Position numbers and translations under genes: made by a program
DNA from: Agroathelia rolfsii
Taxonomy: Eukaryota > Basidiomycota > Agaricomycetes > Amylocorticiales > Amylocorticiaceae
Direction of reading: 5' to 3'
Assembly (NCBI GenBank): GCA_018343915.1
Contig: JABRWF010000003.1
Location: 682,001 to 746,000 of the forward strand
DNA: 64,000 nucleotides
Part shown: piece by piece, positions 46,001 through 57,200 of the stretch
Layout: every line of letters begins with the position of its first letter
Numbering within the stretch: position 1 is the first letter of the stretch
Notes under the pieces: generated by a model
What the model was told of the DNA's origin: nothing
Databases searched by the model: none
What the model saw: the letters and a program-made list of their open reading frames with translations, nothing else

Positions 46001-47502
46001 TTCGAAAACCTCAGACACAATGCGCAAAACCAGATCATCCCCACTACCGCCAACAAAGACAAAGACCCTCGCAAGCGCACTAATGAGCATATCTGGACGG
46101 TTGCCGAAGACACGTTGCTCAAATCGCTTGTGGAACGGTATCCGAACAACTGGACACTCGTGGCGGACGCGTTCAACAGCTCACGTGTCACGCTCTCTAT
46201 TGACCGAAGAACTCCTTCTGAATGCTCGGAGCGATACATGCAACGCTGGAGTACGGCCCCGCGCGCGCCAGTGCAATCTGAGGTAATCGAGTCGCCGACG
46301 CCCAACCAGATGACCACACGCGGTGTCAAGCGCACGGCGAATGCAAGCGTCGCAGTTAACTCGACTAGTAGCGATGCAATCAAACGACGGAGGCATAACC
46401 TCATGGTCGAAACACTCCGTAAAATTGCTAAGAAACGGGAGGCTGCGCAGAAGGCAAATGGTTAGTCACTCACTCAATTATACCAATTAGGCCATCTTTC
46501 CAAGGCTGATGGTCAACGTATAGCTGTAAGAAAGGCCACTGGTGTGCACGACACGCATGGACAATATGCGAACCTGCCAAAGATGACGCCAGAGCAATTA
46601 AGTCGTCTGAAAGCTGAGAGAGAGGCTAGGGAAGCTGAGGCACGTAGAAATTCACACAGCCAGCAGCTGTTGCTGCGGGAGGCCCAACACCGCATGCAAG
46701 TATGTATCTAGCTATCAAGTCCTATCTTTCCCCCCCTCTAATCAATACCTTCCAATTCAAGGGCCAAGTGCCAATTTTACAATCACCTCCTCCTGGAAAT
46801 GGCGTTGTTCGTGCGGGTGGCCAAGGCATTCCCCAAGTACAAGGCATCCCGTCCATCCGGGGCCAAAACATCTCTCAGCAACAGCGCATGCCCAATCAAA
46901 TGAATGTGCAGAACGCCCACCTCGTTCAGGCCGCGCAGGCACAGGCACAGGTACAGGCACGCGTAGCAGCTCAGACCCAGGCTGCCGCGCAACAGCAACA
47001 GCAAGCACAGGCTCAGCAGGGCGTACCACAACAACAGCCGCAATCTGCTGCTGTGGTGGGACAGCCGGTTGTGAATGGGACACCGCATATGTCACTCCCT
47101 ACCCAACGGCCCACGTCATCAGCTGCCAATCCTCACTTGTCGCCGCTGCAGGTATCGGCGGAGCCAGCAAGGCCATCTTCGGTGCAGCCCCAACAGGCGC
47201 AGATGGCGCAGATGGCTGCGTCCGGCGCTGCCATGAATCGTGGAGCGATGAACATAAACCATTACTTCCCGACGGGACCTACTGGCTCTCAGCTATATAG
47301 TCAGGAAGCAGTGACAGAGTTATTGAAGCAGAATTTGCTTCAAGTAAGGCTCTCTTTTTTCGATGCAGACACCGTATTTTTGCTGATTGTGATATTTTGG
47401 CCTATCCAGTCGCGAACACAGCAGCAGCAGATGCAGGCACAGGTTCTAACACAAGCGCAGGCATCGACGCAAGCTCAGAATCAGACGTATCCATCGGGTT
47501 GA
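43037..47502 (+). CDS. EAF1: EAF1/VID21, scaffold subunit of the NuA4 histone acetyltransferase
   Basis: Platform of the NuA4 complex, which acetylates H4 and H2A. The start at 43037 (MSAQDLIEERVARL) leads by a weak donor into QVVERRNELLREMYWMIQ, the family N-terminus. A Ser/Pro-rich region follows. The HSA domain is clear: KTHRDYLLDEMKLIRADFRE and RKWKIALAYKIGRAVLAW, the part that in this family binds actin-related proteins. An acidic stretch (DDDDDDDNGDGDNEE) comes next. The SANT/Myb domain is NEHIWTVAEDTLLKSLVERY and PNNWTLVADAFNS, then ECSERYMQRW. The C-terminus is Gln/Ala-rich (AQAQVQARVAAQTQAAAQQ). There is no SWI2 ATPase block, which separates it from SWR1/Domino. About 1250 residues in ten or so exons; ends at 47502. 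Confidence 0.9.
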
Positions 47503-48952
47503 GGTGTCTTGTCTTGTTTCGGCTACATACGCTTTCTATTATTTTTTGCCACCTCTTTGTTTGTAAAATGTACTATTAGTCATTGGTTCCGTCCCCCGTT
47601 TCTGAGTGCGCATAGGATGTGTAATAATATATTCGCTTGGTTAAAGCTGTTGATTGCGCTATTCCTAGTGGCCTTTGTCTCTCATTGAATGGTCTATTTA
47701 CGATTCGCAACATTAATGATGATATGCCTCACACCGTTGATAGTACTAAGGCTGTGGCCCGGTCTCGCTCATCTGAATCCGATTGTCACATGCGTCACAG
47801 TGATGCTTTTGTCACTCTACAGCTGCTGATGAACTTCGAGTTGCCAGTGTCTTTGAATACTTTGTCTTCGCTTGCTGGCATCGAGTTGCCAGCTACTGGA
47901 TGAACTTACTAGGCCATATTAAAATATTCTACAATATCACAAGCACTCGTGGCTGTCAGCTGGTTTTATTGAATCGAGTCTATATTTTTTAGAGATTTAA
48001 TTCAGCCCACAAACACGCCTCATCCGTTTGCCGGAATTTGTGTCATGAGACCCAGATCTGCCATAAACGAAGACAATGGCCCATGCTAACAAGTGTTCTC
48101 ACACGCATTGCCAGCGAATCACCCGGTCCTTTACTGACCCAAGTGCTTATTTTCACTCAGGGCGCCCGGATCATGTCCTTGGCCAGCCAGCGGACCAACA
48201 CGTATGCAAATGAAGGTGTTTCGAACCGATGATTTCACCTCGAGCGTCATTGCTTTTGTTTGCAATCGACATTAAGTTAATATCTTTCCGCATTTCCATC
48301 TCCAGCAAGTTACGCGTGCTCACACAGAGAAGCAGAGCACTTGAGCTCCCTCATTGGCTGTAAAGCCGCTGCATGGCGGAGAAGAGACACGTAAAAGCGC
48401 AAGCAAAGCGGGAATCGTGACTCGTCCCGACACTTCCAAGATATCTTATGATGGCCTAACTTGTCGTCATCACATGATCGATTGGGGATGACCACACAGT
48501 CCAAAAGATTGACCTGGCGTACTGTTCCATCGTATATCCAAAACAAGTATGGTTGAATGGCTTTGCTTTTTGAGCTAACTTGCTTTGAATGGGTTAGATG
48601 ACGCACTTGGTATAGCCCCCGAAGGACTGAACTGATTGATGGTTTTTTGTTAACTTGCCATTGTGCCATTTTAGGACTGTCGACGACTCGAGGCTTGTTC
48701 CTCGGAACGGAAGCCGCGTCATCTGATGCTGCTTTTTGGTCTTGCTCTCTTGGACGCTTTGACAATGTGATGCCGGGATTTCTAGCGGCTACTCGCTGCA
48801 CCTTCATCTATCGACAACTGTGGGGCTCATTAGCCATGCCCTATACTCCACGTTATTGGCGTTTGTATTCAGCTATCTATGCGACTATACGTATAATTGA
48901 TTGATTGAAAGCGGTGACATCATCAAAAATACTTCAGGCTATTTACTGCTCT
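47503..48952. other. Gene-poor intergenic region
   Basis: No well-supported gene. A plus-strand frame at 47637 looks random. A minus-strand frame at 48310-48807 is listed separately. Confidence 0.35.
48310..48807 (-). CDS. Possible hypothetical gene or fragment
   Basis: ATG-initiated frame of 165 codons. The first half (MKVQRVAARNPGITLSKRPR, then EQDQKAASDDAASVPRNKPR) is Lys/Arg-rich and looks like a real protein start; the rest looks random, and a splice at CAA|GTTAAC could shorten it. No family recognised. Could be a remnant of the element suspected next to it. Confidence 0.25.
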   Translation of the reverse strand: MKVQRVAARNPGITLSKRPREQDQKAASDDAASVPRNKPRVVDSPKMAQWQVNKKPSISSVLRGLYQVRHLTHSKQVSSKSKAIQPYLFWIYDGTVRQVNLLDCVVIPNRSCDDDKLGHHKISWKCRDESRFPLCLRFYVSLLRHAAALQPMRELKCSASLCEHA

Positions 48953-49483
48953 GTCAGTGACGCCGTAAGGCGTTAGATGAGCCATACGACAACAATTAAT
49001 CTATCGATGGTGTTTGTGCCGGACCTCCATGCGGTTTAAGTGTCTCTGAGATGGTCAGCCGCCACTCACTTCACCACGTGAATGCGGGTTGCTGTCCCGG
49101 GCTTGGCTTCGCCCTACCAGACCTCACGGTGTACTGTCATGATGATCTCTAATATGGTGTCAGAGCGACTCTCCCGATGTCACGCCACGACCGTCCAGAT
49201 CATTCAGAATTCCTTACCCCGGACGATGCCAGCGTTTGGGCTGCCAACCAAGCTGCCGATCACATTTTGCCAGCTCATACTCTCAGGCAACTTACCCCGC
49301 CTTCATTTCCCAGGCTTATTTCTCAGCAGATCACCGAATCATTAACGATCACAGGTGACCACAAATTACCTGTATGCCAGCTAATACGTCCATACTTGGG
49401 TTCATCAGCCGGAAAACCAATCCGGGAGATCATAATCTATCTTGAGCATTCAAATTTACCAATGAGCATTGCAGACGTATAAA
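48953..49483 (+). mobile_element. Possible Ty1/Copia LTR-retrotransposon scrap
   Basis: At 49155-49169 the stretch TATGGTGTCAGAGCGA resembles the primer-binding site (initiator tRNA-Met) that follows the 5' LTR of many Copia elements. Upstream, 48953 begins TGTCAGTGACGCCGTAAGG, a plausible LTR start of about 200 bp, and downstream an ATG at 49177 opens MSRHDRPDHSEFLTPDDAS, gag-like. No reverse transcriptase, integrase or second LTR is present in the window, so it is at most a truncated scrap. Part of it must now serve as the GH55 promoter. Confidence 0.35.
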
Positions 49484-49484
49484 A
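49478..49484 (+). promoter_or_regulatory. TATA box of the GH55 gene
   Basis: TATAAAA, 80 nt upstream of the ATG at 49564. Confidence 0.6.
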
Positions 49485-49563
49485 GGTCAGAAAGAGAGGA
49501 CGTTGAGAGGACGTGCTCGAAAGGAACTACGGTATTCCCAGTCTCTTTCGTCTGTCTTCGAAC

Positions 49564-52309
49564 ATGTTTTCCCCAATCGCCCTACTATTTTTGTGGGTGC
49601 TAGCCACAATCAGCTCTGTAGTGGGGCTTGGCTCGTCCTGCTCGGCGGAAGTGGACTCTGGCACTGCTGCTGCCAGTGACCCCTTCTGGTTGCAGAATAT
49701 CAAACACCAGGGAACGTCTGCATTCAACTCCAATCCCTCCTCTTATACTGTCTTTAGAAACGTCAAGGACTACGGTAAACAGTTTTATATTCCTTGATCA
49801 ATGCATTTACTTAAATGGATTATCAGGCGCCAAGGGTGATGGTGTAACCGACGATACAGCTGCAATCAAGTCAGTATATACCCTTGAATAACAGGTTGAT
49901 TCAACATGTTGAACGATGTTTTTAGCGCTGCTATTTCTTCGGGCGGCCGCTGCGGTGGCGGAACATGCGGTTCTTCTACGTGAGTCTAATTTTTATTTTT
50001 ATTGACATTTTAGTCTCACGTGTCATGTGCCCATATAGCGTGACCCCCGCTGTTGTCTTTTTCCCGCAAGGCACCTACGTCGTCTCATCACCAATCATTG
50101 CTTATTACTTTACTCAACTCATTGGTGACGCAAGACATCCCCCCACCATCAAAGCTTCTTCCAGCTTCTCTGGTATTGCTGTCATAGGTAAAAATCGATT
50201 TAAAGTCTTGCCAATGAAATATAGCTCAAGCTGGTTGGGTATTCAGATGCTGATCCATACATGGCCGGTGGTGCCAATTGGTACACAAATCAAAACAATT
50301 TCTTCCGTTCTGTGCGCAATTTCGTCATCGATCTTACCGGCGTGCCTGCCTCGGCCTCCGCCACTGGGTTTCACTGGCAGGTTTCGCAAGCGACTTCATT
50401 GATCAACATCGTCGTCAACATGTCCACCGCGTCGGGAAACAACCACCAAGGTATCTTCATGGAAAACGGAAGTGGTGGATACATGGGCGACATCGTCTTT
50501 AATGGTGGCAAATACGGTGTTTGGCTTGGCAATCAACAGTGCGTATTTGACTTATTAGGCTCCGTCGGCGACTTGAACTGATTAGATAACTTCCAAATAG
50601 ATTCACTGTCCGCAACATCACTGTTAACAACGCAGCCACAGCTATCTTTGCTGACTGGAATTGGGGCTGGACTTTCCAGGGCGTTACCATTAGCAACTGT
50701 CAGGTCGGATTCGATATATTGACTGGCGGGACTACTCAGGCCAATCAAGGTGTCGGAGCGGAGGCTATTATCGACGCTGTCATTACAAACACCCCCATCT
50801 TCGTTCGCAGCTCGAAAGCGTCCAGCGGATCAGTAACAGGATCGCTCGTGATCAACAATGCGAAACTCAACAACGTTCCCACTGCAGTTGGCGTTGTTGG
50901 CGGCGCTGTCGTTCTTTCTGGTACTACTGGAACGACGACGATCTCCTCCTGGGGTCAGGGCAACATCTACAAGGGTACATCTACCTCTGGGACGTTCACT
51001 CAAGGCTCGATTGCTGCCCCCACCAAAGCCAGTTCCCTCCTAGACAGTGCGGGACGCATCGTGCAGAAGACCCACCCTCAGTACTCTGACTGGGCAGTAT
51101 CACAATTCGTGAGCGTCAAGAGCAACGGTGCCAAGGGTGACGGATCCACGGATGACACCGCAGCTTTGCAAGCCATCTTCAACCAATATGCCGGATGCAA
51201 GATCATCTTCTTCGATGCCGGAACTTATATTGTCACCTCTACACTCAAAATCCCGGCTGGCGTCCGGATCGTTGGAGAGGCTTGGTCCGTTATCGCCGGC
51301 AAAGGCTCCGCTTTCCAGAATATCAACAACCCGACTCCGGTTGTGCAAATTGGTACCTCCGGCTCCACGGGTATCGTCGAGATCACGGACATCATCTTCA
51401 AAACCATCGGCTACGCGCCCGGAGCTATCATCGTTGAATGGAACGTACACGAACCATCTGGCCAACAGGCCGGTGCAGGTACATGGGATACCCACATCAT
51501 GTACGTCTTGAATTTTATTTGAAAATCTTAACTTTTTGTTAATTAATCGGCCTCTTAATTTAGTCTCGGTGGTACTGCTGGTACCCAGCTTCAGACAGCG
51601 CAATGCCCGTCCGGATCCCAAAACACCGGAACCTGTACCACGGCCTATCTCGGTCTACACCTTACCACTAGCTCATCTGCGTACCTCGAGGGCATGTGGG
51701 TCTGGCTCGCCGACCACGATCTCGACAGCAGTGGGCAAACGCAGTTGACGATCTTCAGTGGTCGTGGTATTCTCTCCGAGTCTCAAGGGCCAGTTTGGCT
51801 CGTTGGAACAGCGTGTAAGTGATACGCCCTGCCTTTTTAAAGTCGTACCGTGGCTTATTTATCTGCTCTCAGCGGAACACCACGTCCTCTACCAGTACAA
51901 CCTCGTTAATGCAAAGAACCATTACATGGGTCTCATTCAGACTGAGACGCCGTACTATCAGCCATCACCCGCCCCACCCGCCCCCTTCTCCATCAACAGC
52001 GCGTACCATGATCCGTCATTCGCTAGCGACACGCCAGCAGCTTGGGGACTGAACGTACAGTCATCGACGAACATTATTGTCTTCGGGGCTGGCCACTACT
52101 CGTTCTTCCAAAACTACGGACAAGACTGCCTCATTACCTTCAACTGCCAAAACCAGATCATTAACGTCGATACGGCGTCTTCGATCTGGATCTACTCCCT
52201 CGCGACCGTCGGCACTGCTAAGCAGGTCAGCGTGAGCGGGACGGGCATCATTCCGGAGAGCGCCAACCTTAACGGCTTCCAAGAAACTGTAACATTCTGG
52301 GAGCCTTAA
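49564..52309 (+). CDS. GH55 beta-1,3-glucanase, secreted
   Basis: Exo- or endo-acting beta-1,3-glucan hydrolase; acts outside the cell on fungal wall glucan. The start at 49564 gives a signal peptide (MFSPIALLFLWVLATISSVV, then GLGSSC). The family has two right-handed beta-helix halves, each opening with a pectate-lyase-like motif. Half 1 begins FRNVKDY-GAKGDGVTDDTA, with VFFPQGTYVVSSPI and GFHWQVSQATSLINIVVNMS. Half 2 begins FVSVKSNGAKGDGSTDDTAA, with IIFFDAGTYIVTSTLKIPAG and VRIVGEAWSVIAGKG. The acid block in VWLADHDLDSSGQTQLTIFS and the C-terminal SEHHVLYQYNLVNAKNHYMG are typical. The end is QETVTFWEP. About 780 residues and many short introns; TATA box 80 nt upstream. Catalytic Glu not located with certainty. 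Confidence 0.92.
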
Positions 52310-53431
52310 TTGGCAGGCGTGTTCACAAGGACGGTGGGAAGGAATTAAAAAGAAGTATAACCAATTTTTAAATATCAATTACCGAATATCCTGAGGGTGA
52401 GATGGGTGTATATATATTTATCCCATTGTGTTTGCACTTGTACTTGTATTTGTTTGTATCTTTTTCTTGTGCAGAATACATGTAGGATACTGAGCGTAGG
52501 ATATCGAGTAATGTTTTCGATACATGTAGCCCTTTTCTTCAATAACAATTTGCGCGTAGCTGGAGTATTGAACTCTCGGAATATACATGCACTTCTATTC
52601 TCACAAGACTTGAAGCAAAATTTACATCCCAGTGATATTAATTCAAGCCCAGGGGTCGCCCACCATCCGGGGATGATAATGATAAGCCATAAATAGTAAA
52701 TTATGAGCGCATGAGCATCCCTGTGGGCATGCTTCTGCTTCTATCTGTATTGCTATTACCGGAAATCTCGGGATAGATATGTCCTAATGATCATGTTTGC
52801 AGATAGCTGTCTGCTAGTACCAACCACTAAGCTTGAGCTACGGGAGATCGAAATTGCTCGTGATTGCTGCTATCCATGTTGGAAGAATCAAAGTACAATA
52901 TCAGTACAAGCGGCTTACCAGTCATGAAACCGCTGGAGAGATTCCGGAAAGGATATGCATGTATGCAAGATTACTACGTCCTACCAAAAATCCATGGTGT
53001 CTTTGTCTTCTTACGAGTTCAAACTAAAAATTGCTGGCAGTATGTAGGCTTAGACATCCAACTACGCTAGAAAGCGATCTACGTATTGCCAGCCTGTTCC
53101 GAAACCCCCTTTGCGTGGCTTTAGGCATGGACAAAGACTCTGAAGACTTCAAAAAATTCAGGGTATTAATATCATTCCCAGAGTCTCGACAACAAATTAT
53201 CTAATGAAGCTTACTACGTATATAAAGAAAGTGTTATCGGATTCAGTAAAGGATAGTTTTTGGAAAGACGTTCCGGCTATGCGGCAGCCCCTTAGGAACT
53301 GGGAGCGATATCAGGCAACAGTGCGCAATTTCTGAGTTTGATTTGTTCGCCATTAGTAACCCCCCGAGTCTGAGCATCGTCAAAAATTTAGTTTAAAAAA
53401 GCACTGGAAGATTCTTGGACCATTAGTGAAG
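52310..53431. other. Intergenic 1.1 kb
   Basis: Downstream of GH55. Only short frames, AT-rich. No repeat or RNA recognised. Confidence 0.4.
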
Positions 53432-54123
53432 ATGCCATCCCCGTACGTTATCAATTTATAATGAGCGGATTTTATAAGCGCATAACTTGATGATCCGCTA
53501 GTGGTTAAATGGGTTTGCGGTGCGATCGCTATCTGGAAGAAAGCACACTAGACGACGAGCCAGCTCAGGTACGACAAAATCGTACAACCTAAGGAGCATA
53601 GAGAGTAGCTCCGAGTCTAGATCAGTGACGGCGCTACCAAGTGTAAAAAGAGGATCTTGGACGAGGCCTCGCACTGGCAGTCAAATCCTTCAGACCCCAT
53701 TCGTAGAACTTGAAGTTCCGCCGAGACAAACATCAGAAGTAAGCAATGCTGAGCATGTATCTCAGGCGGGTCTCTTTAACATATCATTTGCTAATGAAGG
53801 TATTGACGAATCAACAAGATCATGAGAGTGAAGTGGTTGTGCGGGATGGTCATGAACCTTGTCAGAACCCGGCCCGGGGATCTCAGGCCGCAGTAGTTCT
53901 GGAATTTTTGCAGTCCTTGAACCCTCCAATGGACCATCTTCAACGTGTTCTCTTAGATCTTGGTATCAATACCGAAGCACGTCTAAAAGTTATATCGAAA
54001 TGGCCCAAGCACCGTCTCATTCGATGGATAGATGAATGGGCCTACGAATATGGTCATCGAGTGGAGCCATTTGAGATGGAGGTTATCGCAGAAGCCTTGA
54101 CAAATCATGGAAACATAAACTAA
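53432..54123 (+). CDS. Small basic protein of unknown function
   Basis: Best model: exons 53432-53442 (11 nt), 53540-53738 and 53800-54123, giving 177 residues with all joins in frame and a 61-nt second intron. The N-terminus (MPSPKHTRRRASSGTTKSYN) is basic and Ser-rich. The C-terminal half is helical: AAVVLEFLQSLNPPMDHLQR, then VLLDLGINTEARLKVISKWP and HRLIRWIDEWAYEYG. This 'FLxSLxPPMxHL..GIxTEARLK' pattern resembles a short module that recurs in hypothetical mushroom proteins; no function is known to me. The tiny first exon makes the start uncertain. Convergent with GLT1, whose stop is 113 nt away. Confidence 0.6.
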
Positions 54124-54235
54124 CTGTCCAGACTCAGAATTTGGAGACAACCGTATAGCTTTGATGAATTGTAAAGTACACATAGCAGATACACATTTTG
54201 AAAAGAACTCAAGCATAATGTAACAAATAAAGAAT

Positions 54236-57200
54236 TCATGCAAATGCCGTTGCGGCGGATTTGCCATCGAGTTCGGTGGGCGGGGGAACGAAATTCTGGA
54301 GTTCCTGATTAACGCATAGCATTGTGTGAAGTAGGAGTTGGACTCACTCTAGCCTTGATACCGCCGGCAAGAGGTAAACGTGTCTTACCTTCGCTCAGCC
54401 AAGCGTCGACTTCAGCTGCAGCACCGCGACCCTCGCTGGGATACCGTCAGTCATGGTGGCTATTTAAGCAAACAAACGACTTACTTGATACCCCACACAA
54501 TCAAAGACTGTCCACGACGGCAATCGCCAGCGGCGAATACGCCTTCAACATTGGTGCTGTATTTCTGTATAAATATAACCAGGTATTAGCAACGGTTTTT
54601 GTGTCTAGTGCGATGGATTTACCTTTGGCGGCGTCTGAATGTTAGTGCGGCCATCTTGCTTGATACCGAGGGCTTTGATAACATCGGTCTGGGGACCGAG
54701 GAAGCCAAGAGCTAGGAAAACTAGCTGGGCTGGGAAGAATTTCTCTGATCCTGGAACTTCCTCCATCTTCCATCGCCCTCCGCTATCCTTGGTCCACTCA
54801 ACACGAACTACGATGAGGTTAGTATAACAGAAATAGACAGACATTGGGGATGTCGCTTACTAGTATTAAGTCCCTTCAACTTTCCATCTTCGACGACAAA
54901 CTCCTTGGTCGAAATGCAATACTCGCGAGGATCTATAGGAATCGTTTTTAGTTCGCCATCAAACGTTGTATTATTTGCATAACCCTACCGTTGCCAAAGT
55001 GAGCGGCGACTTCCGTATGACCGTAGTCAGTGCGGAAGATCCTATTCTGCTTTTTAGTATTGGTTGGATCTAAATGGGTCATAGACATACCTTGGCCACT
55101 GAGGCCACGGGTTATCGCGACCACGCGACACCGGTGGCTTGGGAAGGAGCTCAAAGTTTACGACAGACTTGGCACCATGGCGCATAGACGTGCCAATGCA
55201 ATCGTTACCGGTGTCACCACCACCAATGACGATGACATCCTTGCCCCTTGCGTTGATATATGTATCTTCCTTCAGTTCATTATCCAGAAGTGACTTGGTA
55301 TTCAACTAAAACACTATAAGACGGAGATCCGAGGTAGATAGATAGAACAACTTGCCTGAAGGAACTCCATGGCGAAGTGAATACCATCAGTTTCACGACC
55401 TGGAATACGCAGATCGCGAGGCCAAGTCGCGCCAGTACAGATCACAACAGCATCATTCTCCTCGCGCAACTCCTCGACGTCAACATCAACACCAACATGT
55501 GCGTTTGGCACAAAAGTCTATGTGTACAAGATAAGTATGATAAATCTTGTCGTAGGCAAATATACTTACGACACCCTCAGCGGCCATCAAATCCAATCGC
55601 CTTTGAACGATAGCCTTATCAAGTTTCATGCTATGATAAACTCAATACTACATCGTTAAAGATATTAATAAAAAAAATAACGTACTTGGGGATACCGTAC
55701 ATCAGGAGACCACCCATCCTGTCATTGCGATCGTACACGGTGACATAATGGCCGGCCTTGTTCAGTTGATCGGCACAAGCCAGACCTGCCGGTCCCGATC
55801 CTATGATCGCTACCTTCTTACCCGTGCGGACGGAAGGGGGCTTAGGCGCCATCCAACCCATTTCGAAGCCCTGAAATATACACTGTCAATGTCAAGCAAT
55901 AATTCCGTAAAGGATTCATCCGACCTTGTCAATGATAGCACATTCAATGCTCTTAATGCCTACAGGCTGTTCGTTGATGCCAAGTACGCAAGCGCCCTCG
56001 CAAGGAGCCGGGCAGACACGACCGGTAAACTCAGGGAAGTTGTTGGTCATAAGGAGGCGGTTCAGAGCATCCTGCCATTGGCCCTTGAAGACGAGATCGT
56101 TCCATTTAGGAATGATGTTAGAAATGGGACAGCCTGAGTCGGACTGGCAGAAAGGTACGCCACAATCCATGCACCGAGCAGACTGATACTTAAGTTCCGT
56201 CTCCGTCAAGCGAGTCGAGATCTCCTTCCAGTCCTTGGTGCGCTTGCGGGGAGGGCGGTAAGCTTCTCCGAGACGTTTGTACTTCATGAATCCACGAGTC
56301 TTGTCAAGCTTGTTCAAGCGCTGCTTTGTCGTTGATTCATCAACCAATGAGTCTTCGAGATCGACAACGGACGGCTCATGTTTAGGCTTGAATGGAGTAA
56401 CAGGGGAGGTAGGCATTTCTTTACGTTGCTCCTTTGGCTGCAGAGCTGGTTGGATCTCCTCGTTGACAAGATCAATCTGACTAGCTGTGCGGGAAGGAAC
56501 AAGGTCGATGACGCTCAGACGAAGCTTTTCTTCCTTCATGCGGATGGCTTCCTCTTCCAGTACACGCTTGTAGTCCAAAGGCATGACGCGAACGAAGAGC
56601 GGAAGTAAATGGTGGAAGTCATGCAAGACGCGATCAGCGATGGTAGAGCCGGTGTAGTGACGGTGATCCTCAATAAGACCCCGCAAAGCTGCGATTTCCT
56701 TGGGATCCGTGACCTTGCCAAGTTCAACCATCTCCATGTTAACCTTGGAGGCAAATGTATGCGCCGTATCGAGAACGTATGCAATACCGCCGCTCATACC
56801 AGCGGCGAAGTTACGACCTGTAGCGCCAAGAACGACGACGCGACCACCCGTCATATACTCGCAGCCATGGTCACCACAGCCCTCGACGACGGCGTTAGCA
56901 CCCGAGTTACGCACGGCAAACCGTTCCGCTGCAATACCACGGATGAAGGCCTCGCCAGATGTAGCACCGTATAAACAAACGTTTCCAATGATGATATTCT
57001 CCTCAGCCTTGAACGTCGACTGCTTCGGTGGGTAGACGACAAGACGACCTCCAGAGAGACCCTTTCCGACGTAGTCGTTCGCGTCACCCTCGAGCTCGAT
57101 GGTGATACCAGGTGCGAGGAACGCGCCACAAGATTGGCCGGCAGAGCCGTGCATGGAGATGTGGATCGTATCCTTAGGTAATCCCTCTTCGCCGTAAAGC

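Noticed and set aside
43037..47502. SWR1/Domino-type chromatin remodeller
   Set aside because: HSA and SANT domains are present but no SWI2/SNF2 ATPase motifs, so EAF1/VID21 fits better.
48150..48245. Possible tRNA gene with a GGTTCGAAAC box on the minus strand
   Set aside because: No paired T-stem, anticodon arm or acceptor stem could be drawn around the box.
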